From: Gracilibacillus timonensis
GTDB taxonomy: Bacteria; Bacillota; Bacilli; Bacillales; Amphibacillaceae
NCBI RefSeq assembly: GCF_900086715.1
Contig: NZ_FLKH01000010.1
Coordinates: 310,001-374,000 of the forward strand
Length of the DNA: 64,000 bases
Reading direction: 5' to 3'
The notes beneath the pieces were generated by a model. The model saw only the letters and a program-made list of their open reading frames with translations, was not told where the DNA came from and did not search any database. Position numbers and translations under genes: made by a program. Shown piece by piece: positions 1-9,913 of the stretch; the first letter of the stretch is position 1; the number at the start of each line of letters is the position of its first letter.

Positions 1-581
1 TAGAAGAACTAAAGCAGAGATGGGGAGCTTCTCATTCAAGTATTGCTGCCTCGATGCTAGTGAAACGCCTAGCTGTTATGATGGTATCTTCAACTTTATA
101 TTGTATGGCTGTTTATCAGAAAGCACCTGAATTTACACTCCATCAACTCAAATGGACAAATCAAAATCGTTTAACGAGTGAAGACAACCAATTAGGATAT
201 AAATCTGTTCAGCATGCAGAAGAGCGTCAAGCAAAACTACAAGAGTTGTTGCAGCAGATTATTTCTCCATTAATTGAACTGTTACATCAACAAACAAGGT
301 TGAAAAAAACTATATTATGGGAAAATGTGGCTGTTAGGATTGCCTCCATCAACCGAAAAATGAAACAAGAAGAACTACCAATATGCAGTATAAATCGGTT
401 TCAGAAAGACTTGATTTTTTTAAGTGATCAGCAAAGTCCTCTTGTTGAAGGTATAAATCCACTAGCCAATTATCTCTCATCGGAAGAGGGTGAGCAATGG
501 AGGAAAACCTGTTGTTTATACCATCAATTGGACAAAAACAAAGGTAAGGGAATCTATTGTGTACTTTGCCCCTTAAAATAG
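1..581 (+). CDS. FhuF-like ferric-iron reductase/siderophore-associated protein, 3' part
   Basis: The reading frame is open from base 3 to the stop at 579-581, giving 192 residues, so the gene begins left of the window. The ATG at 54 is probably internal, because the 17 codons before it continue the family-like text (ASHSSIAASMLVKRLAVM). The last 25 residues hold a Cys-Cys pair, 14 residues, then C-x2-C followed by PL. This resembles the C-terminal [2Fe-2S] ligand set of FhuF-type ferric siderophore reductases (family knowledge; E. coli FhuF has CC-x10-C-x2-C). Inference: a cytoplasmic protein that reduces or handles siderophore iron. The longer spacing between the Cys pairs makes the exact subfamily uncertain. 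It ends about 80 bp before a shared terminator facing fbaA. Confidence 0.6.
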   Translation, partial: EELKQRWGASHSSIAASMLVKRLAVMMVSSTLYCMAVYQKAPEFTLHQLKWTNQNRLTSEDNQLGYKSVQHAEERQAKLQELLQQIISPLIELLHQQTRLKKTILWENVAVRIASINRKMKQEELPICSINRFQKDLIFLSDQQSPLVEGINPLANYLSSEEGEQWRKTCCLYHQLDKNKGKGIYCVLCPLK

Positions 582-661
582 GTCTACATATACTTGTTCC
601 AAAGTTAGAAATAGTTTTTAATATACCATTGTAGTTTAGCTTCTATGCTTTCTTGTCCCAT

Positions 662-706
662 AAAAAAACACCCTCTTTCGGAAAACCGATAAGAGGGTGT
701 TTTTTA
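662..706. terminator. Bidirectional intrinsic terminator between fhuF-like gene and fbaA
   Basis: Inverted repeat ACACCCTCTT / AAGAGGGTGT around a short loop, flanked by A-run on the left and T-run on the right. It can therefore terminate the rightward gene ending at 581 and the leftward fbaA ending at 723. Confidence 0.9.
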
Positions 707-722
707 CCTATTCTAATATACC

Positions 723-1577
723 TTACGCTTGGTTAGAAGATCCAAATTCGCGCATTTTACTTACAACTGTTTCTTTGATCGCATCTCTACCAGGTCCTAG
801 GTATTTACGCGGATCAATCATTTCTGGATTCGCCTCTAATACTTCGCGAACTACTTTTGTTTGTTGGATCTGGTTTTCCGTATTTACATTGATTTTAGAA
901 GTACCATACGAAATGGCCTTTTGAATATCTTGTGTTGGAATACCTGTTCCGCCATGAAGTACTAACGGCACACCAGCAACCACATTTATCTCTTCCATCT
1001 CTTTGAAACCTAAATTAGGCTCTCCTTGATAAGGGCCATGCACAGAACCTAGCGCAGGAGCAAGACAGTCGATTCCCGTACGATCAACTAATTCTTTACA
1101 CTCTTGCGTATCAGCGTACATAATACCACCTTGTACTCCATCTTCATTACCACCAACGGTACCAAGCTCTGCTTCAACAGATACACCATGGAAATGGGCA
1201 AGCTCCACTACTTTAGAAGTCACGGCAATATTCTCTTCAAATGGATCATGAGAGGCATCGATCATTACCGAAGTAAATCCAGCATGAATAGCCTTTGCAC
1301 AAGCTTCAAAGCCAGAACCATGATCTAAATGGATGGCAACTGGCACGGTAGTACCCTGTGCTTCCATTGTTGCTTTTACCATTGCTACTACTACACCAAA
1401 GCCACCCATATAACGTCCTGCACCTTCAGATACACCTAAAATAACTGGGGACTGTTCATCTTCTGCCGCTTGAAGAATAGCTTGTACATATTCCAGGTTA
1501 TTAAGATTAAACTGGCCTACGGCATAGCTATTTTGATTTGCTTTAATAAGCATTTCTTTCATTGATACTAATGGCAT
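723..1577 (-). CDS. fbaA: Class II fructose-1,6-bisphosphate aldolase
   Basis: Cleaves fructose-1,6-bisphosphate to glyceraldehyde-3-phosphate and dihydroxyacetone phosphate in glycolysis, and works in reverse for gluconeogenesis. It is a cytosolic zinc enzyme. The 284-residue protein has the class II signature: IHLDHG with catalytic Asp85 and zinc ligand His86, GSVHGPY with His180, and LHGGTG with His208. The length matches Bacillus FbaA. The ATG at 1577 is chosen because AAAGGAGGA lies just upstream; the frame stays open for 15 more codons but those lack a ribosome site. It lies downstream of spo0F in the usual Bacillus order, but with 424 bp between them it likely has its own promoter. Confidence 0.97.
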   Translation of the reverse strand: MPLVSMKEMLIKANQNSYAVGQFNLNNLEYVQAILQAAEDEQSPVILGVSEGAGRYMGGFGVVVAMVKATMEAQGTTVPVAIHLDHGSGFEACAKAIHAGFTSVMIDASHDPFEENIAVTSKVVELAHFHGVSVEAELGTVGGNEDGVQGGIMYADTQECKELVDRTGIDCLAPALGSVHGPYQGEPNLGFKEMEEINVVAGVPLVLHGGTGIPTQDIQKAISYGTSKINVNTENQIQQTKVVREVLEANPEMIDPRKYLGPGRDAIKETVVSKMREFGSSNQA

Positions 1578-2001
1578 TCTTTTTTCCTCCTTTAAGTATG
1601 TAAACTCTGTTGATATAAACATTCGTTCGTTTGTGAATGATTGTACCTAATATATAGAATACCAATTCCGACAGAAAGGTGCAACAAAACTTTTCAGTGA
1701 ACCGCTTTCTTATGCGATTTCTTTCGATTATTTTATATTGCGTATGGAAGTGCCATATATTCGAAGTACTGGCAGTCCCTAAAAGATGCTCATTGTTCCA
1801 TTTTATAACAAATTTGGAATTGAGAGTTCTTTCATATTGAAGGATAAACGCCGAACGTTATTCAGCCATTCCTTAGCCAGTTGTGTCGTTCTCCATCTTA
1901 TTAATCATTACAATGTCGTTTATTTTTGCATAAGAAAACCCTTATCTGAACGCTTTTTTATCTTCTTCGCTGGATAGATGTTTATCATGGCGAATGACTG
2001 A
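1578..2001. other. Intergenic spacer spo0F-fbaA
   Basis: The 424-bp spacer holds no convincing gene. An open frame at 1786-1977 on the plus strand lacks a ribosome site and is not considered coding. The fbaA promoter candidate at 1656-1684 is the only signal I can support. I see no clear terminator for spo0F here. Confidence 0.5.
1656..1684 (-). promoter_or_regulatory. Candidate SigA promoter of fbaA
   Basis: On the minus strand TTGCAC (1679-1684) and TATTCT (1656-1661) are separated by exactly 17 bp, with a TG one base before the -10 box (extended -10). The -35 box is weak. The start codon lies about 80 bp downstream. Confidence 0.4.
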
Positions 2002-2361
2002 TTATTTCAAGATATTGCTTACCATCTCCCGTATATCGTTTAATTGAAAGGGCTTTTCCACAATTTCACAAACCATATCAATATTTTTTACCCCTTCCCT
2101 CGCCTTATCCGGTAAACCGCTCATCATCACGATCGGGATCTGATAATTTTTCTCCGCTAACATTTCAATCAATCTCGGGCCATCAATAATGGGCAGCCTA
2201 TAGTCGAGCATAATTAAATCTGGCTGTTTGTCTACTATCTTTTCATAGGCTTCCTTACCATTGACGGCAAGTTCTACATGATAGCTTTCCTGCGTGATCA
2301 CTTCCTCTAATAAGAGGCGTATCCCTACTTGATCATCTACCACTAACACTGTTTTTGTCAT
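2002..2361 (-). CDS. spo0F: Sporulation phosphorelay response regulator Spo0F
   Basis: Single receiver domain without an output domain, about 120 residues, the Spo0F architecture. In the phosphorelay it takes phosphate from sensor kinases and passes it to Spo0B, leading to Spo0A. The acidic pocket (DD near residue 10), phosphoacceptor Asp in LMLD-like context (LIMLDY, about residue 53) and Lys-Pro near residue 103 are visible, and DDQ-x-GIR-x-LL is the diagnostic Spo0F alpha-1 text. The switch Thr is Ser (MMSG). An ATG two codons upstream (2367) is also possible, but AAGGGGG lies 9 bases before the ATG at 2361 and only 3 before the other. The gene sits between pyrG and fbaA as in B. subtilis. 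Confidence 0.93.
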   Translation of the reverse strand: MTKTVLVVDDQVGIRLLLEEVITQESYHVELAVNGKEAYEKIVDKQPDLIMLDYRLPIIDGPRLIEMLAEKNYQIPIVMMSGLPDKAREGVKNIDMVCEIVEKPFQLNDIREMVSNILK

Positions 2362-2448
2362 GTTCATTATCCCCTTCTACCGTTTTCTCGTCTAGTTGAT
2401 TCCATTGTCTAAAAATAGTCAAAGATTTAACGACAATTATATATTGTA

Positions 2449-2475
2449 ATTCGCTATTTCCGGTGAAATTCCTGC
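2449..2475 (-). promoter_or_regulatory. SigH-type promoter of spo0F
   Basis: On the minus strand GCAGGAATT (2467-2475) fits the SigH -35 consensus RnAGGAwWW completely. AGCGAAT (2449-2455) fits the -10 consensus RnnGAAT, and the spacing is 11 bp. In B. subtilis spo0F is transcribed by SigH (known). A TTGTCGTT sequence just downstream resembles a degenerate Spo0A box. Confidence 0.72.
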
Positions 2476-2558
2476 ATCATTTTCACTTTTTTTACATTAT
2501 TAATAGCAATTTCGTTCCTTTAAACAAACCTTTAATATCCTTTTCATATACAAAAACA

Positions 2559-2598
2559 CAAAAAGGCACCATAGTTCAGCTGAACTACGGTGCCTTTT
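2559..2598 (-). terminator. Intrinsic terminator of pyrG
   Basis: Near-perfect inverted repeat GGCACC(G/A)TAGTTC-AGCT-GAACTA(T/C)GGTGCC immediately after the pyrG stop, followed on the minus strand by TTTTTGTGTTTTT. Confidence 0.92.
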
Positions 2599-2601
2599 CT
2601 G

Positions 2602-4218
<1,617 letters not shown>

Positions 4219-4281
4219 CTATATTTTAATCACTCTATATTAGATCTAGCCCACAAGGTGTCTATTATTGTTCGTATAACA

Positions 4282-4321
4282 CAAAAAAAGAATAGCGCTC
4301 CCCTTGAGCAGGGAACGCTAT
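4282..4321 (-). terminator. pyrG leader attenuator (intrinsic terminator)
   Basis: On the minus strand ATAGCGTTCCCT and AGGGGAGCGCTAT form a strong stem followed by TTTTTTT, about 25 nt into the pyrG leader. The 5' arm has a C/U-rich stretch (UUCCCU) that could pair with a G-extended transcript start. It also stops readthrough from rpoE. Confidence 0.85.
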
Positions 4322-4342
4322 GTATTTCTATTATGAATAGAG

Positions 4343-4381
4343 CCCAATAAAAATTTTACTTAGAAGCTTCTCGAAAGTCAA
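4343..4381 (-). promoter_or_regulatory. pyrG promoter with GGGC initiation site
   Basis: On the minus strand TTGACT (4376-4381), 17 bp, TAAAAT (4353-4358), then 7 bp and GGGCTC starting at 4345. B. subtilis pyrG starts at GGGC; under CTP limitation polymerase slips and adds extra G residues that pair with the terminator 5' arm (established mechanism). The same start sequence and downstream terminator are present here, so conservation of the mechanism is inferred. Confidence 0.85.
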
Positions 4382-4394
4382 GTGCCTAACAGAA

Positions 4395-4928
4395 CTATTT
4401 TTCTAAATCGTCGTCATTAGTGAACTCATCATCGATGTCGCCTTCGATCTCTTCTTCGTCTTCCTCATCGTCCAGATTGAAATCGTCATCCTCTAAATCA
4501 TCGTCGACTAATTCATCGTCGTCATCAAGGTCATGAAGATCCTCAACTGCACCAACGATCGTTTCGTCAAGATCCTCGGTTTCATCCAGTACCTCTTCTT
4601 CTTCTTGCTTTTTCTTTTTCTTGGCTTTTTTCTTTTTCCTTTTTGGTGCTACCGTAATATCTTCATCGATGTCTTCTACAGGGTACCATTTCTTCAATCC
4701 CCAAAGGTTAGACCCTTTTGTCAAAAAGCGTCCATCAATATTTAAGTCGGTATAATATTGAGAAATCCAGGCATCTTTTTCGGATTCCGAGAAACCTTTC
4801 AATTCTGCCACTCGATCAAATATATCGCGAAAATCTAATGCTTTATTTTCGGATTCTAAAATCATTGATGCAATATCAATCATAGCCATTTCATCTATCT
4901 GTTCTTTAGATAAATCCTGTAACTTCAC
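4395..4928 (-). CDS. rpoE: RNA polymerase delta subunit
   Basis: Accessory subunit of Gram-positive RNA polymerase that speeds core recycling and affects initiation specificity. The 177-residue protein has an N-terminal HARE-HTH-type domain (YTDLNIDGRF and the WGLKKWYP stretch are typical), a lysine tract (KRKKKKAKKKKK) and a long Asp/Glu-rich tail, which is the delta architecture. I place the start at GTG 4928, because AAAGGAG lies nine bases upstream and the N-terminus then aligns with B. subtilis RpoE. An ATG at 4973 is in frame but would place this ribosome site inside the gene. The pyrG promoter begins 14 bp after the stop codon. Confidence 0.95.
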   Translation of the reverse strand: MKLQDLSKEQIDEMAMIDIASMILESENKALDFRDIFDRVAELKGFSESEKDAWISQYYTDLNIDGRFLTKGSNLWGLKKWYPVEDIDEDITVAPKRKKKKAKKKKKQEEEEVLDETEDLDETIVGAVEDLHDLDDDDELVDDDLEDDDFNLDDEEDEEEIEGDIDDEFTNDDDLEK

Positions 4929-5049
4929 AGCTAAGCACTCCTTTTTTTCATCCATCTCTATGTGCGTATTCAAAAAAGCTTGGTGAACACCCTTTTTAAA
5001 TAGCTTCTATATGTAAATCCAAGCACATGATGATGTAGTCTATCACCAT

Positions 5050-5078
5050 ATTATATGGCTTTGTTCATGGAAATGCAA
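5050..5078 (-). promoter_or_regulatory. SigA promoter of rpoE
   Basis: On the minus strand TTGCAT (5073-5078), 17 bp, TATAAT (5050-5055), about 120 bp before the rpoE start. Confidence 0.65.
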
Positions 5079-5119
5079 TACTCAGTGTTTGATTGATTGT
5101 CAAGTTTCCTCAAGTCCGT

Positions 5120-5707
5120 CTATGCCTTAATAAAATCGACTAGGCGCTCGACTTTGTCTGACGTTATTTCCCCCGAATTTTCAAACACATGAATATGCTT
5201 GGATGGGATATCCCAATTAATGGTCGGGATAAAGTCTACCCTAGTTTCATAAGAATCCCAATTATCAAGCTTCCATGTATCACGTACGGTACCGCGCCCT
5301 TCAATACGCTTACGTTGTTGTTCAACATCTTGCAATGTAACAATAATAACCTTGATATCGATCTCTGCTCTTGTCTTACCGCTTGCCGCAATCACTCCAT
5401 CCAACCACGCTTGGCTTTTGAGTTCTGTCGTGAAAGGAGAAATCATAAACACATTTTGTCCAACCCGCAAGTTCTCCATACATACATCCTTCGTTGCATT
5501 ATATTCTAGATCCCGCAGATTTTCTTTATAAAACTGGGAATCGCGATCATTGGGATCCTCCCCATTCATTTCCAGAAAACGCTCAACAAAACGTCCTCCT
5601 ACGGTATCACGATCCAAAAAAGCACAAGGGACATGTTTTGCAACTTCCTCTGCTACTGTTGATTTTCCTGTCCCTGCTACACCTACAAAAAAAACTAATC
5701 TTTGCAC
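5120..5707 (-). CDS. AAA-type P-loop ATPase / zeta-toxin-like kinase, substrate unknown
   Basis: The 195-residue protein opens with QRLVFFVGVAGTGKST, a Walker A motif at residues 9-17, followed by an LDRDT motif after strand 2. It has scattered Arg residues in a possible lid (RKRIEGRGTVRD). This is the layout of small P-loop kinases such as gluconate, chloramphenicol or APS kinase relatives (family knowledge). The substrate cannot be read from sequence. Start is GTG at 5707 with AGAGG nine bases upstream; an ATG is not available nearby. It lies upstream of rpoE in the same direction, but 190 bp and a separate rpoE promoter intervene. Confidence 0.7.
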   Translation of the reverse strand: MQRLVFFVGVAGTGKSTVAEEVAKHVPCAFLDRDTVGGRFVERFLEMNGEDPNDRDSQFYKENLRDLEYNATKDVCMENLRVGQNVFMISPFTTELKSQAWLDGVIAASGKTRAEIDIKVIIVTLQDVEQQRKRIEGRGTVRDTWKLDNWDSYETRVDFIPTINWDIPSKHIHVFENSGEITSDKVERLVDFIKA

Positions 5708-5903
5708 AAGTTTACACCTCTTCTACATTTATCTTCTGTTAATATGTTAACGTATTCTGAACAAAAACGCACCCCTTATGTTACTCAGCTTTCACATCTC
5801 GAAAATGTAAATAGCAGAGATACCCCCTGATCATAGTGGACGTAATATGCTTGATATCGAGGAGCACAGCTGACACATGCCAGAAAACCTTTCAAATGGT
5901 GAG

Positions 5904-6059
5904 TTAATACCTGTCGGTTTCATTTTGATATATTTTTTCAATGATTTGTTTCGTATCCGATGCGTCTATCCCTCTTCTTACAGCTGTTTCTATCACAATA
6001 TACAATAATACGAAAAAAATAATAGCGGAAATTATGAGGAATGAAATGGATAATTCCAC
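5904..6059 (-). CDS. 51-residue single-pass membrane protein
   Basis: A short gene with a strong ribosome site (GGGAGGTGATC) five bases before a GTG start at 6059. It encodes 51 residues: VELSISFLIISAIIFFVLLY is one transmembrane helix, followed by a charged tail with VIETAVRRGIDASDTKQI. The tail text (aromatic/hydrophobic helix, then xAVRxGIDxS) resembles small Bacillus membrane proteins of unknown function. No neighbour is close enough to be an operon partner: 196 bp to the kinase and 290 bp to the divergent phospholipase D gene. Function unknown. Confidence 0.65.
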   Translation of the reverse strand: MELSISFLIISAIIFFVLLYIVIETAVRRGIDASDTKQIIEKIYQNETDRY

Positions 6060-6295
6060 GCTTGATCACCTCCCTGACATGATGTAACAGCTTCCATACT
6101 ATCATAATATTTGGGAATTTAATATGGTTACAAGAAATATACTAGGCTTTTATAGGTCACGCGCTGATAAGCATGTCGCTATGATTCTCAGCAACTAGGA
6201 TTCAAAGGGAAGTTTATCTAATTATTCCTTTCTGTATGATCAAGCTATAGACGAGACTTGTTCCGATTTTTTTCTGCTGTGAAAATGGAATTCTT

Positions 6296-6322
6296 GATTA
6301 ATAAATTATCATTTTTGGGCAT
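6296..6322 (+). promoter_or_regulatory. Candidate SigB-type promoter of cls-like gene
   Basis: GATTAA (6296-6301), 15 bp, GGGCAT (6317-6322); each box is one base from the SigB consensus GTTTAA/GGGTAT. It ends 28 bp before the start codon. Confidence 0.35.
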
Positions 6323-6349
6323 TCTAAGATAAAAAGCGGGGGATATGGC

Positions 6350-7489
6350 ATGTTATGGATCCTATTATTGCTGCTACTTATTTGGCTCGATTTTCAATTA
6401 GGGAAACGACTAGCAGCAGGACAAAATCATAGTAAAAGCTGGCAAACATCGATTAAGGATGTAGAGGTGTTCACAACAGGAAACAATCTATTCAAGGCAA
6501 TCTGTGCCGATATAGAACAGGCCAAGCATACCATTGATATTCAATTTTTTATTATTCGTAATGATCGGCTGAGCAATCAAGTTTACAGTCTGTTAGCACG
6601 AAAACAAGCAGAAGGTGTTAAGGTACGTTTTTTAACCGATTGGGGTGGGAGCATTCGGTTTCGCAAAAAATGGTTGCAAGATAAATTCGCCTTTCAAAAA
6701 CGGAATGGTCCTGCCTTCCCACTTTTTTATCATTTGCAGCGCCGCAACCATCGCAAGGTATTAGTTGTTGACGGTCAAATCGGTTATGCTGGTGGTTTTA
6801 ATTTGGGTGATGAATACCTGGGCAAGGATTTAGCATTAGGCAAATGGCGTGATTATCACATCCGTGTAACTGGAGATATAGTCGATGTACTACAGGAAAG
6901 CTTTCTTAATGATTGGAAAAAAGACAGCGAACATGCAATGGTAAGTGATCATGGAGATATAGAGGTGTTAGCTTCGGAATCAACCACTTTAGAACAGCTG
7001 CTACTGCATTATATCGAAAACAGTGAGCATTCCATTGATATTGGCTCCCCCTATTTCATCCCGAGCCGTATGATAGAAAAGGCACTCACTACTGCCTTAC
7101 AAAGAGGAGTCCAATTGACCATTTTAATCCCTGACAAGGCCGATCATCCCTTAACAAAAGCAGCGGCTCTACCATATTTACGGCGTATGGCGCAACAAGG
7201 GGCAATCATTCGATTGTATAAGGATGGCTTTTTTCATGGAAAAGTAATCTTTATTGATGAACAGTTCTGCCTCACTGGCACCGCAAATTTTGATCGACGC
7301 AGCTGGCAGCTTAACCAGGAACTGAATATCATCGCGCCTAGTACGTCCTCTTTATATGACAAGCTTTATCATGCCTTTTGGCAAGACGTCCTGATCAGCA
7401 AAAGCTTGACGAAGGGCTGGTTGAAGCATCAACCGCTCTATTTAAGATTGCTTGCTTGGCTGACTGTTCCAATTCGAGGCCTGTTATAA
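6350..7489 (+). CDS. Cardiolipin synthase-type phospholipase D
   Basis: Two-HKD phospholipase D enzyme; relatives join two phosphatidylglycerols to cardiolipin and release glycerol at the membrane. The first HKD is at residues 134-141 (HRKVLVVDG) followed by GYAGGFNLGDEY. The second is HGKVIFID near residue 295, followed by LTGTANFDRRSW. An N-terminal hydrophobic stretch (residues 1-14) gives one membrane anchor. At 379 residues it is shorter than ClsA (about 480), lacking its two-helix N-terminus, and resembles B. subtilis YwiE, also found near argS. GCGGGGG seven bases upstream supports the ATG at 6350. A second PLD gene lies at 62952-64000. Confidence 0.85.
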   Translation: MLWILLLLLLIWLDFQLGKRLAAGQNHSKSWQTSIKDVEVFTTGNNLFKAICADIEQAKHTIDIQFFIIRNDRLSNQVYSLLARKQAEGVKVRFLTDWGGSIRFRKKWLQDKFAFQKRNGPAFPLFYHLQRRNHRKVLVVDGQIGYAGGFNLGDEYLGKDLALGKWRDYHIRVTGDIVDVLQESFLNDWKKDSEHAMVSDHGDIEVLASESTTLEQLLLHYIENSEHSIDIGSPYFIPSRMIEKALTTALQRGVQLTILIPDKADHPLTKAAALPYLRRMAQQGAIIRLYKDGFFHGKVIFIDEQFCLTGTANFDRRSWQLNQELNIIAPSTSSLYDKLYHAFWQDVLISKSLTKGWLKHQPLYLRLLAWLTVPIRGLL

Positions 7490-7516
7490 GTAGGTAGCGA
7501 TCAGATTCATGAAGTG

Positions 7517-7726
7517 TTTCCGGACAGTTTTAGCTGTTTTCCTGACGATTTTGCGTTCTTTCCGGACGGTTCGAGACTTTTCCCGGACAGTTTTGCGCTC
7601 TTTCCGGACGGTTCGAGACTTTTCCCGGACAGTTTTGCGCTCTTTCCGGACGGTTCGAGACTTTTCCCGGACAGTTTTGCGCTCTTTCCGGACGGTTTCA
7701 GCTCCTTTCCGGTCAGTTTCGTATTA
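7517..7726 (+). repeat. 21-bp tandem repeat array (10 units)
   Basis: Ten consecutive 21-bp units between the convergent ends of the cls-like gene and argS. Two variants alternate: TTTCCGGACGGTTCGAGACTT and a TTCCCGGACAGTTTTGCGCTC form, giving a 42-bp higher-order period. Each centre has a TCCGGA or CCCGGA core. Frames stay open because 21 is a multiple of three, but there is no ribosome site. Confidence 0.9.
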
Positions 7727-7745
7727 TGTCAACTAGAAGCGCCGT

Positions 7746-7788
7746 AAAAAATCCCCCTTCACGCTATTGGTGAAGAGGGGATTGTTTT
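7746..7788 (-). terminator. Intrinsic terminator of argS
   Basis: On the minus strand AATCCCCTCTTCAC and GTGAAGGGGGATT form a stem around ~7 bases, then TTTTTTAC. The stem starts at the argS stop codon. Confidence 0.9.
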
Positions 7789-9454
7789 ACATACTTTCTG
7801 GTACCTGAACGCCAATTAATGTTGCGGCGTTGGCGATGGTAATGCGCACCGATTCCATTAAGGCTAAACGGGCTTTAGTCGCCATCAGGTCTTCTTGATT
7901 GATCACTTTTTCCGCGTTATAGAAGCTGTGGAGCTGGGCAGACAGATCGAACACATACTGTGTGACGCGATGCGGTGTACGGTTTTCTGCGGCATCGGCA
8001 ATCACTTGAGTAAATTCACCGAGCTTCTTCAGTAAATCTACGGCCTTTTCCGATTGCAATAAGCTCGCATCATAATCGCACCAGTCGATCCCTTTTTCCT
8101 GTGCTTGTTTTAGCATCGTACAAATCCGCGCATGGGCATATTGAACATAATAAACTGGGTTGTCGTTCGATTGCGATTTTGCCAAGTCCATATCAAAATC
8201 TAAGTGAGAATCGGCAGAGCGCATTACAAAGAAATAACGCATCGCATCAATGCCTACCTCTTCCATAAGCTCACGCAGGGTGACTGCTTTTCCTGTCCGT
8301 TTACTCATTTTCACTTTTTCACCATTTTCAAATAGATTGACCATTTGAATAATCTGCACTTCAAGGGTATCGGCGTTATAGCCTAATGCTTGAATCGCCG
8401 CATGCATTCTTGGGATATAGCCGTGGTGATCAGCTCCCCAAATATCGATCAGCTTGTCAAAGCCGCGATCAAGTTTATTTTTATGATAGGCAATATCTGG
8501 TGAGAGATAAGTATAGGAACCATCCTGTTTAACTAGTACACGGTCCTTATCATCCCCAAATGCAGTGGCACGAAACCATGTTGCACCATCTTCTTCAAAG
8601 ATATATCCCTTTTCTCTTAATAGCTCGATCGCTGGGACAATTTTATTCTCATCATATAGTGACGTTTCGGAAAACCAATGATCAAAAGGCACGCGAAATT
8701 GTTTTAAATCATGTGCCAATTTATCCAATTCAACTTGCAAGCCGTAAGTACGGAAAAAAACAAGTTGATCCTGTTCTGCTTTCTCTACAAGGGAATCACC
8801 ATGCTCTTCTGCCAAAGTCTCGCCAATTTGGATGATATCTGGTCCATGATAGCCGTCCTCAGGCATAGGAAAATCCTTACCTAATGCTTGCATATAACGT
8901 GCCTGAATGGATAGCGCGAGATTATCGATTTGGTTACCAGCATCATTGATATAATATTCACGTTGTACTTTGTAACCAGCCTTATCCAGAATATTGCACA
9001 ACGAATCCCCTACAGAGGCACCACGGGCATGACCAAGATGGAGATCTCCCGTTGGATTCGCTGAGACAAACTCCACCTGAATCCTTTGTCCCGCGCCAGA
9101 ATCAGAAGTGCCATAATCTTGACCTTCATTTAAAATAGCTGGGATTAACTCCGCCAGATATTGATTATTCATCGTAAAATTGATAAAACCCGGCCCTGCA
9201 ATATCCACTTGTTTGATCGATACCTTTGCTGTATCCAATTGAGCTGTCAGTTCTTCCGCAATTTGACGTGGCGGCTTTTTGGCAATACGGGCAAGCTGCA
9301 TGGCAATGTTTGTGGCATAATCGCCATGTGCCTTGTCTTTTGGTTTTTCCAAAATAATATCCGGCACCTCTGCTTCTGCCGCTAACTTCGCTTTTACTAC
9401 GGCCTGTTTAATTTCCGCTTTTACTTTCTCTTGTAGCTCTTGCATCACGTTCAT
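7787..9454 (-). CDS. argS: Arginyl-tRNA synthetase
   Basis: Class I aminoacyl-tRNA synthetase charging tRNA-Arg. The 555 residues contain the HIGH-type motif HLGHARG after SANPTGDL, the KMSKR loop, and the C-terminal DALR anticodon-binding domain (YVQYAHARI onward). Length and sequence follow Bacillus ArgS throughout. The ATG at 9454 is preferred: GGAGGT lies seven bases upstream, while an in-frame ATG at 9469 would include that ribosome site. It is 14 bp downstream of ywiB and probably cotranscribed with it and the AimR-like gene. Confidence 0.97.
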   Translation of the reverse strand: MNVMQELQEKVKAEIKQAVVKAKLAAEAEVPDIILEKPKDKAHGDYATNIAMQLARIAKKPPRQIAEELTAQLDTAKVSIKQVDIAGPGFINFTMNNQYLAELIPAILNEGQDYGTSDSGAGQRIQVEFVSANPTGDLHLGHARGASVGDSLCNILDKAGYKVQREYYINDAGNQIDNLALSIQARYMQALGKDFPMPEDGYHGPDIIQIGETLAEEHGDSLVEKAEQDQLVFFRTYGLQVELDKLAHDLKQFRVPFDHWFSETSLYDENKIVPAIELLREKGYIFEEDGATWFRATAFGDDKDRVLVKQDGSYTYLSPDIAYHKNKLDRGFDKLIDIWGADHHGYIPRMHAAIQALGYNADTLEVQIIQMVNLFENGEKVKMSKRTGKAVTLRELMEEVGIDAMRYFFVMRSADSHLDFDMDLAKSQSNDNPVYYVQYAHARICTMLKQAQEKGIDWCDYDASLLQSEKAVDLLKKLGEFTQVIADAAENRTPHRVTQYVFDLSAQLHSFYNAEKVINQEDLMATKARLALMESVRITIANAATLIGVQVPESM

Positions 9455-9468
9455 ATTGGTTACCTCCA

Positions 9469-9897
9469 CTAATCTCTATAATTCAATAAAATGGTGAGCT
9501 TATGCTGCCTCGGCTCCTCGCCATTTAAACTCGTTTGGTAGTTTACATACAGCTTACCCGTCTTTTCCCCTAGAGGACGGTCAAAGTAAACTTGTTCAGT
9601 CGTGGTTTCCATATGCATAGAACCATACGCGTGTTTATATATATTCTCGGTTATTTGACCTGCGATAAACCGCTGAACCATGGAAATCCCCCCGTTCCTC
9701 TTCACGGTTACTTTGTCCTTTTGTATCGTGATGAGGGAATCAATCGGTTCTTCCTCATGATGCTGTTCACGAAAGGTTAACACAGTCAAATTACCTCTTT
9801 CCATCAATTGACCCTCTTCTTCTACTACGGTTACTTCTTGTTGATCCTGGTCAATGATCTCCATCGTCATCTTGACGGACACGATAGATTTATTCAC
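9469..9897 (-). CDS. ywiB: DUF1934 beta-barrel protein YwiB
   Basis: Small all-beta protein of the DUF1934 family (B. subtilis YwiB, a lipocalin-like barrel of unknown ligand). The family hallmarks visible are the [11 protein letters not shown] stretch, the [10 protein letters not shown] strand and the closing [10 protein letters not shown] start it at GTG 9897, with AAGGATG about 10 bases upstream just after the preceding stop. In-frame TTG 9924 and ATG 9909 exist but have no usable ribosome site. It sits directly before argS, as in B. subtilis. Confidence 0.8.
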   Translation of the reverse strand: MNKSIVSVKMTMEIIDQDQQEVTVVEEEGQLMERGNLTVLTFREQHHEEEPIDSLITIQKDKVTVKRNGGISMVQRFIAGQITENIYKHAYGSMHMETTTEQVYFDRPLGEKTGKLYVNYQTSLNGEEPRQHKLTILLNYRD

Positions 9898-9913
9898 GTT
9901 ATCATGCATCCTT

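Noticed and set aside
1786-1977. 63-residue open frame upstream of fbaA
   Set aside because: No ribosome site and unconvincing sequence.
7509-7747. Overlapping open frames in the 21-bp array
   Set aside because: Repeat artefact; no start signal and compositional bias only.
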